Origin: Pseudomonas sp.
Lineage (GTDB): Bacteria > Pseudomonadota > Gammaproteobacteria > Pseudomonadales > Pseudomonadaceae
Length of the DNA: 64,000 nt
Direction: 5' to 3'
Assembly (NCBI GenBank): GCA_007713455.1
Contig: VMRT01000007.1
Coordinates: 1-64,000, forward strand
This document shows, piece after piece, positions 55,501 to 64,000 of the stretch. Position numbers and translations under genes: made by a program. The notes beneath the pieces were generated by a model, which was not told the DNA's origin, searched no databases, and saw nothing but the letters and a program-made list of their open reading frames with translations. Every line of letters starts with the position of its first letter. Position 1 is the first letter of the stretch.

Positions 55501-56990
55501 ATCCGTCGTCGCTGAACCCCTCATCGCTGAAGCATGCCCTGCGGCCCCTCGCAGCTGCCGTGCTGGCCCTGTCGTTGGGCGCCTGTACCCTGGGGCCGGA
55601 CTATCAACGTCCGGAGCTGCCCGTGGCTACCGAATTCAAACAGGCCGAAGGCTGGAAAGCCGCGGCGCCGGCCGATGTGCTGGAGCGTGGCGAGTGGTGG
55701 CGGCTTTATGGCGATGCCGAGTTGGATGCCCTGGTCGCCCGGCTGAATGTCGACAATCAGAACCTGGCCGCGGCCGAGGCGCAGTTCCGTCAGGCCCGGG
55801 CACTGGTACGTGGTGCACGCTCGCAGCTGTTCCCGATCCTTTCCGGCAGCGCCGGCGTGACCCGTTCGGCGCAGGGCAGTGGTAGCTCGGACACCAGCGG
55901 CGGCTCGTTCGGCAGTGGCGTCAGCGAAAGCTACGAAGCGGGCCTGAGTGCGTCCTGGGAGGCGGATATCTGGGGCCGGCTGCGGCGCAATCTGGAAGCC
56001 AACCGCGCCAGCATGCAGGCCAGCGCCGCAGACTTGGCCGCAGTGCGGCTGAGCCTGCAGGCCGAGCTGGTGCAGACCTATCTGCAGCTGCGGGTGATCG
56101 ACGAACATCAACGCCTGCTCGACCAGACCGTCGCGGCTTACGCACGCTCGCTGCGCTTGACCGAGAACCAGTATCGGGCCGGCATCGTGCCGAAATCCGA
56201 CGTCACCCAGGCGCAGACGCAGCTCAAGAGCACCCAGGCCCAGGCCATCGACCTGCGCTGGCAGCGGGCGCAGATGGAACATGCGATCGCCGTGCTCATC
56301 GGCGTTGCGCCCTCGGAGCTGGACATCGCGGTGCGCGAGGACATCCCGGCGCTGTCGGGTGTGCCGCTAACCGTGCCTTCACAATTGCTGGAGCGTCGTC
56401 CAGACATCGCATCAGCCGAGCGCCAGGTTATGGCGGCCAATGCCAACATCGGTGTTGCCGAAGCGGCCTGGTACCCGGACCTGACGCTTTCGGCGAGCGG
56501 TGGTTACCGCAACAGCAGCTTCAGCGATCTGTTCAGTGTGCCCAACCGTTTCTGGTCGCTCGGCCCGCAACTCGCGCTGACACTGTTGGACTTCGGCAGC
56601 CGGCGCGCCGAACTGGAGCGTGCCGAAGCCAGTTACGACCAGACCGTGGCCACTTACCGGCAGACCGTGCTCGATAGCTTCCGCGAGGTGGAGGATTACC
56701 TGGTGCAGCTGCGGGTGCTGGAAGAGGAGGCGGTTGTGCAGCGCGAGGCGCTGGAGGCGGCACAGGAGTCTCTGCGTCTGATCGAGAACCAGTACCGGGC
56801 AGGCACCGTAGATTTCCTCAGCGTTGCCACGGTGCAGACCACCGCGCTGAACAACGAGCGCACCAACCTGACCCTGCTGGGCGATCGGCTGACCACCAGT
56901 GTGCTGCTGATCGCCGCGCTGGGCGGTGGCTGGGATAGCCAGCAGCTGGATCAGCCACCGACGGCTGCGACTTCGCCGGACGCGCCCTGA
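55497..56990 (+). CDS. opmB: Outer-membrane efflux lipoprotein of the NodT/OprM family (OpmB-like)
   Basis: A 497-residue TolC-type outer-membrane factor. The signal peptide ends in the lipobox LGAC with Cys30 as lipid attachment site, followed by TLGPDYQRPELP. Two homologous halves carry long helices (LVQTYLQLRVIDEHQRLLDQ; ENQYRAGTVDFLSVATVQTT) that form the periplasmic tunnel. The N-terminus has a short repeat, MNPSSLNPSSL, before the signal peptide. It is last in muxABC-opmB and overlaps muxC by four bases; a terminator follows. Confidence 0.93.
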   Translation: MNPSSLNPSSLKHALRPLAAAVLALSLGACTLGPDYQRPELPVATEFKQAEGWKAAAPADVLERGEWWRLYGDAELDALVARLNVDNQNLAAAEAQFRQARALVRGARSQLFPILSGSAGVTRSAQGSGSSDTSGGSFGSGVSESYEAGLSASWEADIWGRLRRNLEANRASMQASAADLAAVRLSLQAELVQTYLQLRVIDEHQRLLDQTVAAYARSLRLTENQYRAGIVPKSDVTQAQTQLKSTQAQAIDLRWQRAQMEHAIAVLIGVAPSELDIAVREDIPALSGVPLTVPSQLLERRPDIASAERQVMAANANIGVAEAAWYPDLTLSASGGYRNSSFSDLFSVPNRFWSLGPQLALTLLDFGSRRAELERAEASYDQTVATYRQTVLDSFREVEDYLVQLRVLEEEAVVQREALEAAQESLRLIENQYRAGTVDFLSVATVQTTALNNERTNLTLLGDRLTTSVLLIAALGGGWDSQQLDQPPTAATSPDAP

Positions 56991-57017
56991 TTCCGGACGC
57001 GAAGCCGGCACCCAAAA

Positions 57018-57046
57018 AAAAGCCCCGCCGGATCGGCGGGGCTTTT
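57018..57046. terminator. Bidirectional terminator after opmB
   Basis: AAAAGCCCCGCCG and CGGCGGGGCTTTT form a 13-bp stem with a 3-base loop. It sits between convergent opmB and the DctP gene, with A and T runs suitable for both strands. Confidence 0.9.
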
Positions 57047-57074
57047 GCGTTTTATGCGGCGTCGCTTTCGGCGG

Positions 57075-58148
<1,074 letters not shown>

Positions 58149-58214
58149 TTATGCCAAAGATAGGTGACGACTGAAAGCGCTTTCCCCAACCAACCCGGCG
58201 GGAGCGGCACCGTG

Positions 58215-59663
58215 TCACATTTCTGCGCGACCTCCCTCGGACTGCAACTGCTCTGCCGCGGCCGTTCGCGGCGTCTGCTCGGGGACTTCCCAGCCACCGC
58301 CAAGGGCCTTGTACAGCGCCACCACCCCGCGATAGAGCTCCACTTCGGCTTGCGCCTGAGCGTCTTCGGCCGTCAGGCGCTCGCGCTCGGCATCGAGCAG
58401 CACGAGGAAATCGGCAGTGCCTTCGCGATAGCGAATCCCCGCCTGCTGTGCGGCGGCGCGGCTGGCCGTGGACTGTCGCAGCAATGAGAGCAGGCGCTGC
58501 TGGGCGTTGGCGTAATCACTGAATGCGTTCTCTGACTCTTCCAGTGCCAGCAATACCTGTTGCTCATAGCTGGCCAGCGCCGCATCGGCATCCGCTTCGG
58601 CACCGCGCAAACGCGCACGCACGCTACCCAGATCGAACGCCGCCCAGCTGATGCTCGGCGCGACGCCCCAGGCCCGCGCCGCGCTGGAGCCGATCTGCGA
58701 GCCGCGCCCGGCAACGAAGCCGAGAAAGCCAGACAGACTCACCCGCGGAAACAGATCGGCCGTCGCCACGCCGACATCGGCCGTGGCCGCGGCCAGTTGG
58801 CGTTCCGCCGCACGAATGTCCGGGCGCCGACGCAGCAGCTCGCCGGGATCGCCAATCGGTAGCGCCTTGGCGATTGCCGGCAGTTCGCGGGGCGAGAGGT
58901 CGACGCTGAGCTGATCGGCGCGCTGGCCGAGCAGGGTGGCGATGCGGTTGCGCGCACGCGCCTGCTGCGCCCTGAGTTGTGGCAGGCTGGCCTCGGTGGC
59001 CGCCAGACGGGCATCGGCGCGCAGAACGTCGAGCTCGCTGCCGACGCCCGCTTCGCGCAGCTGTTCGGTCAGTTCATGGGAATTGCGCTGGTTGGCCAGG
59101 TTGTCGCGGGCGATGCGCTCACGCAGCTGGGCACCGCGCAGCTGACCGTAGGCATCCACCAGCTCGGCAATCAGGCTGACCTGCAGCTGGTAGAGCTCGG
59201 CCTCGACGGCATCAGCCTGCGCCTCGCTGGATTCCAGGCGGCGCTGGATTCGGCCGAACAGGTCCAGCTCCCAGGCCATGTCCAGCCCGAGGTCGTAGCG
59301 TTCGGCATTCACGCGCTGTTCGGTCACGCCGGGTTGCTGGGCCTTGCCGATATCGGCGCTGGCGCCCGCGGTGACGGTGGGCAGACGATCATTGCTGACG
59401 TCATCGCGAATAGCCCGTGCCGCCCGTAGGCGGGCATAGGCGATGCGCAGTTCGCGGTTCTCGGCCAGGGCTTCGCCGACCAGGGCGTCCAGCGTAGGGT
59501 CGTCGAACTGCTGCCACCAGGCCGCTTCGAAACGCGAGCGGTCGTAGTCGGCAGCCGAAGCACCGTCGATACGCGCCGGTTCCGGCTGCGGTGCCCGGTA
59601 ATCGGGGCCGACCGCACAAGCACTCAGTGCCAGAGTGAGCAGGGAAAGAGCGAAGAACTTCAT
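58215..59663 (-). CDS. oprN: Outer-membrane efflux lipoprotein (OprN/NodT family)
   Basis: A 482-residue TolC-type outer-membrane factor. A short signal peptide ends in the lipobox LSAC (Cys16), then AVGPDYRAPQPEP. The body has the two-half repeat of tunnel helices (DALVGEALAENRELRIAYAR; GIRYREGTADFLVLLDAERE). The start overlaps the end of the mexF-like gene by four bases. As third gene after a MexE- and MexF-like pair it is called OprN-like by position; sequence identity to OprN itself cannot be judged by eye. Confidence 0.85.
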   Translation of the reverse strand: MKFFALSLLTLALSACAVGPDYRAPQPEPARIDGASAADYDRSRFEAAWWQQFDDPTLDALVGEALAENRELRIAYARLRAARAIRDDVSNDRLPTVTAGASADIGKAQQPGVTEQRVNAERYDLGLDMAWELDLFGRIQRRLESSEAQADAVEAELYQLQVSLIAELVDAYGQLRGAQLRERIARDNLANQRNSHELTEQLREAGVGSELDVLRADARLAATEASLPQLRAQQARARNRIATLLGQRADQLSVDLSPRELPAIAKALPIGDPGELLRRRPDIRAAERQLAAATADVGVATADLFPRVSLSGFLGFVAGRGSQIGSSAARAWGVAPSISWAAFDLGSVRARLRGAEADADAALASYEQQVLLALEESENAFSDYANAQQRLLSLLRQSTASRAAAQQAGIRYREGTADFLVLLDAERERLTAEDAQAQAEVELYRGVVALYKALGGGWEVPEQTPRTAAAEQLQSEGGRAEM

Positions 59664-62600
59664 GCGCGGGCCTCCTTGTAAACCGCTTTGCGGGCTTCGC
59701 GTTTCTCGACGAAGGCACGAATCACCAGATAAAACACCGGGGTCAGCAGCAGACCGAAGAAGGTCACCCCGAGCATGCCGCTGAACACCGCGACCCCCAT
59801 GGCATGGCGCATCTCGGCGCCGGCCCCGCTGGAGAGCACCAGCGGCACCACGCCCATGATGAAGGCGAAGCTGGTCATCAGGATCGGCCGCAGACGCAGG
59901 CGGCAGGCTTCGAGGATCGCGGCCAGCCGGTCCATGCCTTCTTCCTGCTTGTCCTTGGCGAACTCGACGATGAGGATCGCGTTCTTGCACGCCAGGCCCA
60001 CCAGCACGATCAGGCCGATCTGGGTGAACACGTTGTTGTCGCTGCCGGCCAGGATCACCCCGGTGATGGCGGACAGCAGCGTCATCGGCACGATCAGGAT
60101 CACCGCCAGCGGCAGGCTCCAGCTCTCGTACTGCGCAGCCAGCACCAGGAAGGCCAGGAGCACGCAGAGCGGGAAGACGAAGATTGCGGTGTTGCCGGCG
60201 AGGATCTGCTGATAGGTCAGCTCGGTCCATTCATAGCTCATGCCATTCGGCAGCTCAGCCTTGAGCAGGCGCTCCATGGCCGCCTCGGCCTGACCGGAGC
60301 TGTAGCCCGGCGCGGCCGCGCCGTTGATCTCGGCGGTGAGGAAGCCGTTGTAGTGCATCACCCGATCCGGACCGGCGCTGTCCGTGACGTTGACGAAGGT
60401 CGACAGCGGGACCATCTCGCCGCGGTTGTTGCGCACCTTCAGCTGGCCGATCTGCTCCGGTGCCAGACGGAACTTCTGGTCCGCCTGGACGTTGACCTGA
60501 TAGGTGCGGCCGAAGCGGTTGAAGTCGTTGGCGTATAGCGAGCCGAGGTAGACCTGCATGGTGTCGAAGATCTCGTCGATCGGCACGCCGTGGGTCTTGG
60601 CTTTTTCCCGGTCGATGTCGGCATCCACCTGCGGCACGTTCACCTGATAGCTGGTGAACAGGCCGGCCAGCTCCGGATAGTCCGCGCTCTTGGCGATGAC
60701 GTTCTGCACCTGGCTGTACAGCTCCTCGTAGCCGAGGTTGCCGCGGTCCTGCACCTGCACGCGGAAGCCGCCGATGGTGCCCAGGCCCTGTACGGGTGGC
60801 GGCGGGAAGATGGCGATAAAGGCGTCCTGGATCTGCGCGAACTGGCCGTTCAGATCTGCCGCGATGGCATTGGCCGAGAGTGACGGATCCTTGCGCTCAT
60901 CGAAGGGCTTGAGCGGAGTAAAGACGATGCCGCTGTTCGGGCTGTTGGTGAAGCCGTTGATCGACAAGCCCGGGAAGGCCACGGTGTTCTCCACGCCCGG
61001 GTGCTTGCCGGCGATTTCCGACATGCGCTTGATCACGTCCTCGGTGCGGTCCAGGGTGGCGGCGTCCGGCAGCTGGGCGAAGGCGACCAGGTACTGCTTG
61101 TCCTGCGGTGGCACGAAACCGGTCGGCGTGCTGGCGAAGCCCATGTAACCGAGGCCGACCAGTCCGACATAGACCACCAGCGCAATGCCGCTGCCGCGCA
61201 GGATGCGCCGCACCAGGCCGACGTAGCCGTGGCTGGCGCGGTCGAACATGCGGTTGAATGGGGCGAACAGCCAGCCGCCAAAAATCCGATCGAGCAGACG
61301 CGAGAAGCCGTCCTTTGGTGCGTCGTGCGACCTGAGGAGTGCGGCGGCCAGAGCCGGCGAAAGGGTCAGCGAGTTGAAGGCCGAGATCACCGTGGAAATG
61401 GCGATGGTCAGCGCGAACTGCTGGTAGAACTGACCGGTGAGGCCGGAAATGAATGCGGTCGGGATGAACACCGCGCACAGCACCAGCGCCGTGGCGATGA
61501 TCGGCCCGGTCACTTCCTTCATGGCCTGACGGGTCGCTTCCTCCGGTGATTTGCCGAGGACGATGTTGCGCTCGACGTTTTCCACCACGACTATGGCGTC
61601 GTCCACCACGATGCCGATGGCCAGCACCAGGCCGAACAGCGACAGCGCGTTGAGCGAGAAACCGAGCAGGTGCATGACCGCGAAGGTGCCGATCAGCGAC
61701 ACCGGCACGGCGGCCAGCGGAATGATCGAGGCGCGCCAGGTCTGCAGGAACAGGATCACCACTAGCACCACCAGCACGATGGCCTCGAGCAGGGTGTGCA
61801 CCACCGCCTCGATGGAGCCGCGCACGAAGATGGTCGGGTCGTAGACGATCTCGTAGTCCACGCCTTCCGGGAAGTCGCGTTTCAGCTCTGCCATGCGTGC
61901 CCGTACCGAATCGGAGATTTCGATGGCGTTCGAACCCGGGCGCTGGAATACCGGAATGGCGACGGCGGGCTGGTTGTTCAGCAGCGAACGCAGCGCGTAC
62001 TGGCTGGAGCCCAGTTCGACACGGGCGATGTCCCGCAGGCGGGTGATCGAACCGTCTTCGCCGGCGCGGATGATGATGTTCTCGAATTCTTCCTCGGTGA
62101 CCAGACGGCCCTGGGTGTTGATCGACAGCTGGAAGTCCGTCGCGCCCGGTGCCGGCGGTGCGCCCAGAGAACCTGCAGCGACCTGGCGGTTCTGCTCGCG
62201 AATGGCGTTGACCACGTCCGATGCGGTGAGGTTGCGCGAGGCGACCTTCTCCGGGTCGAGCCAGACGCGCAGGGAGTAATCGCCCATGCCGAACAGCTGC
62301 ACATCACCGATGCCATCCAGCCGCGCCAGCTCGTCCTTGACGTTGAGTGCGGCGTAGTTGGACAGGTAGAGCATGTCGTAGCGCTGATCCGGCGAGGTCA
62401 GGTGCACCACCATGGTCAGGTCCGGCGAGGCCTTGTCCACGGTCACGCCGAGGCGCTGCACCTCGGTGGGCAAGGTCGGCATGGTGCGCGTGACGCGGTT
62501 CTGCACCTGCACCTGGGCGTTGTCCAGATCAGTGCCCAGGCCAAAGGTGATGGTCAGGGTCAGCTTGCCGTCGGCGGTCGCCTGGGACGACATGTAGAGC

Positions 62601-62830
62601 ATGCCCTCGACGCCGGTGATGGCCTGCTCCAGCGGGGATGCGACGGTTTCGCCAATCACCTTGGGGTTGGCGCCAGGGAAGTAGGCACGTACCACCACGG
62701 TGGGCGGGACGACTTCGGGGTATTCGCTGATCGGCAACTGGAACAGCGAGATGGCCCCGCCGATGAGGATCACCAGCGACAGCACGGCGGCGAAAATCGG
62801 CCGCTTGATGAAGAATTGCGAGAAATTCAT
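59660..62830 (-). CDS. mexF: RND efflux transporter, MexF-like
   Basis: A 1056-residue HAE1-type RND pump. It begins MNFSQFFIKRPIFAAVLSLV and follows P. aeruginosa MexF closely through segments such as PISEYPEVVPPTVVVRAYFP, the TM4 relay GIVVDDAIVVVENVERNIVL and EYPNGMSYEWTELTYQQ-like LPNGMSYEWTELTYQQILAG. Twelve membrane helices and two periplasmic loops are evident. MexEF-OprN exports chloramphenicol, fluoroquinolones and quorum-signal precursors in P. aeruginosa; the same range is only inferred here. A mexT regulator gene is not inside this window. Confidence 0.94.
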   Translation of the reverse strand: MNFSQFFIKRPIFAAVLSLVILIGGAISLFQLPISEYPEVVPPTVVVRAYFPGANPKVIGETVASPLEQAITGVEGMLYMSSQATADGKLTLTITFGLGTDLDNAQVQVQNRVTRTMPTLPTEVQRLGVTVDKASPDLTMVVHLTSPDQRYDMLYLSNYAALNVKDELARLDGIGDVQLFGMGDYSLRVWLDPEKVASRNLTASDVVNAIREQNRQVAAGSLGAPPAPGATDFQLSINTQGRLVTEEEFENIIIRAGEDGSITRLRDIARVELGSSQYALRSLLNNQPAVAIPVFQRPGSNAIEISDSVRARMAELKRDFPEGVDYEIVYDPTIFVRGSIEAVVHTLLEAIVLVVLVVILFLQTWRASIIPLAAVPVSLIGTFAVMHLLGFSLNALSLFGLVLAIGIVVDDAIVVVENVERNIVLGKSPEEATRQAMKEVTGPIIATALVLCAVFIPTAFISGLTGQFYQQFALTIAISTVISAFNSLTLSPALAAALLRSHDAPKDGFSRLLDRIFGGWLFAPFNRMFDRASHGYVGLVRRILRGSGIALVVYVGLVGLGYMGFASTPTGFVPPQDKQYLVAFAQLPDAATLDRTEDVIKRMSEIAGKHPGVENTVAFPGLSINGFTNSPNSGIVFTPLKPFDERKDPSLSANAIAADLNGQFAQIQDAFIAIFPPPPVQGLGTIGGFRVQVQDRGNLGYEELYSQVQNVIAKSADYPELAGLFTSYQVNVPQVDADIDREKAKTHGVPIDEIFDTMQVYLGSLYANDFNRFGRTYQVNVQADQKFRLAPEQIGQLKVRNNRGEMVPLSTFVNVTDSAGPDRVMHYNGFLTAEINGAAAPGYSSGQAEAAMERLLKAELPNGMSYEWTELTYQQILAGNTAIFVFPLCVLLAFLVLAAQYESWSLPLAVILIVPMTLLSAITGVILAGSDNNVFTQIGLIVLVGLACKNAILIVEFAKDKQEEGMDRLAAILEACRLRLRPILMTSFAFIMGVVPLVLSSGAGAEMRHAMGVAVFSGMLGVTFFGLLLTPVFYLVIRAFVEKREARKAVYKEARA

Positions 62831-62927
62831 GGCGCACTCCGGGGTAGGGCGCGCGTCTGGCGCCCTGGCGGATCGATCGGATTGGCGCGGCAGGCGCGCC
62901 GGAGTTCAGGTCAGTTGCGGGAGGTGC

Positions 62928-64000
62928 TCAGCTGCTAGGACGCTGAGCCAGGCTGCGCTCGACGACCTGCGGTTTCATCGCCTCGCTGATCGCACGGTTC
63001 TGTTGGCGCAGGGTGGCCAGCGTTTCGGCGTCGGCCATCGGCACTGATTCCGGCTGCACCTGGCTGCCCGGCCGTACCCGCTGAAGGCCATTGACCACGA
63101 TGCTTTCGCCCTTGGCCAGGCCACTGCGGACGATGCGCAGCCCTTCGAGCTTGGGACCGAGCTCGACCGGCCGGTAGGCGACGGTGCCGTCTTCGGCCAG
63201 CACCAGTACGAATTTCTTGCCCAGATCCGTACCGACGGCGACGTCCTTGATCAGCACGGCGTCGTAGATGGCGCTGCCGACCAGCTTCAGGCGTGCATAC
63301 AGGCCGGGGGTGAAGCTGCCGTCGCGGTTGTCGAACACGGCGCGACCGCGGATGGTGCCGGTGCGCGGGTCGACCTGGTTGTCGACGAAGTCCATGTGGC
63401 CCAGGTGCGGGTGACCGTCCTCGCTGGACAGGCCGAGGTAGACCGGGGTCGCCTCGCCACGGTCGCCGTTGCGCGCCAGCTCGCGGTACTTGAGGTAGGT
63501 ACGCTCATCGGCCTCGAAATAGGCATAGACCTTGTCGGTGGAGACCAGCGTAGTCAGCAGCGCCTCGCCGGCGTTGACCAGGTTGCCGGCGGTGATCAGC
63601 GCCCGGCCGACGCGGCCGTCGATGGGCGCGGTCACGCGAGTGAAGGAGAGATCCAGCTGCGCGCGGTCCAGTTGCGCCTGAATCGCCGCGGTTGCCGAGC
63701 GGGCTTCGCTGGCGGCACTGACGCGGGCGTCGGCGAGCTCGTCGGAAATCGCGTTCTTCTTGCGCAGGCGTTCGCCGCGTTCGGCTTCGGCTACGGTACG
63801 TTGCTGGTTGGCGCGAGCCTGTTGCAGCTGCGCCTGCAGGCGCTTGACCTCAGCCTGGAACGGGCGCGGGTCGATCTGGAACAAGAGGTCGCCTTTCTTC
63901 ACCAGCGCGCCTTCTTCGAAGGCCACCTTGTCGATGAAACCGGACACGCGCGGGCGGATCTCCACCGACTCCGGCGCTTCCAGGCGGCCAGTGAGTTCAT
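62928..64000 (-). CDS. mexE: RND efflux periplasmic adaptor, MexE-like (5' end beyond the window)
   Basis: Partial: the frame is open to the window edge, where it reads ELTGRLEAPESVEIRPRVSG, a segment typical of MexE that lies some 50-60 residues into the full protein. The lipoyl domain (FQIDPRPFQAEVKRLQAQLQ), coiled hairpin (AISDELADARVSAASEARSA), beta-barrel and terminal domain (VLVLAEDGTVAYRPVELGPK) are present. The signal peptide and start are missing. A 97-base gap separates it from mexF. Confidence 0.93.
   Translation of the reverse strand, partial: ELTGRLEAPESVEIRPRVSGFIDKVAFEEGALVKKGDLLFQIDPRPFQAEVKRLQAQLQQARANQQRTVAEAERGERLRKKNAISDELADARVSAASEARSATAAIQAQLDRAQLDLSFTRVTAPIDGRVGRALITAGNLVNAGEALLTTLVSTDKVYAYFEADERTYLKYRELARNGDRGEATPVYLGLSSEDGHPHLGHMDFVDNQVDPRTGTIRGRAVFDNRDGSFTPGLYARLKLVGSAIYDAVLIKDVAVGTDLGKKFVLVLAEDGTVAYRPVELGPKLEGLRIVRSGLAKGESIVVNGLQRVRPGSQVQPESVPMADAETLATLRQQNRAISEAMKPQVVERSLAQRPSS

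Noticed and set aside
61796..62938. Open frame of 380 codons antisense to mexF
   Set aside because: His/Gly/Asp-rich mirror translation; MexF-like protein on the opposite strand is intact end to end.

Overview
The window reads as a 64 kb stretch of ordinary chromosome from a high-G+C gammaproteobacterium of the Pseudomonas lineage, most likely the P. stutzeri group (Stutzerimonas). This is inferred from gene content: dguRABC for D-glutamate, a mtlEFGKDY/mtlR/mtlZ mannitol locus, a MuxABC-OpmB-like and a MexEF-OprN-like RND operon, TamAB, UppP and Tpx, all with pseudomonad-like sequences and codon use. I see no rRNA, tRNA, insertion sequence, phage or CRISPR array. The right edge cuts through the MexE-like adaptor gene.

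Layout. 0-9 kb: topoisomerase IB, small unknown proteins, a DUF421 membrane protein with a zinc-ribbon tail, a Cache chemoreceptor, UppP, an alpha/beta hydrolase and a YbiT-type ABC-F ATPase. 9-11.4 kb: a TonB-dependent receptor behind a Zur-like operator, broken by one frameshift. 11.4-15.1 kb: dguCBA with divergent dguR. 15.1-16.6 kb: ZapE and a parvulin. 16.7-21.3 kb: a gluconate-type operon in which the gluconokinase is fused in frame to the small TRAP permease (DctQ), followed by DctM, DctP and a LacI/GntR-type repressor. 21.4-23.7 kb: LysR regulator divergent from an acyl-CoA dehydrogenase. 23.7-33.4 kb: mannitol/polyol uptake and catabolism on the minus strand (mtlZ, mtlR, mtlEFGKD and a xylulokinase). 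33.5-36.7 kb: a phosphate-binding/OmpA hybrid behind a Pho-box-like site, exonuclease III and a GNAT protein. 36.8-42.2 kb: TamA-TamB. 42.7-47.8 kb: AgcS symporter, Tpx, an SAF-domain oxidoreductase and a MurJ-family flippase. 48-57 kb: muxABC-opmB. 57-64 kb: an orphan TRAP binding protein, then a MexEF-OprN-like operon.

How the parts work together. Several units couple uptake to first-step catabolism: DguA makes an imino acid that RidA-type DguB can clear; MtlEFGK imports polyols that MtlD oxidises and the XylB/MtlY and MtlZ kinases phosphorylate. In the gluconate-type unit, transporter subunit and kinase are one polypeptide. Because the N-terminus of DctQ faces the cytoplasm, the kinase would sit at the inner mouth of the transporter.

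The most notable signal is this GntK-DctQ fusion together with two near-identical LacI-type palindromes: one upstream of the gene, the other inside the linker joining the two domains. Other regulatory signals visible by eye are a Zur-like box (9221-9233), a Pho-box-like element (34909-34926), a LysR T-N11-A palindrome between dguA and dguR (14158-14174), and a tandem direct repeat in front of mtlE with a third copy in front of mtlZ.
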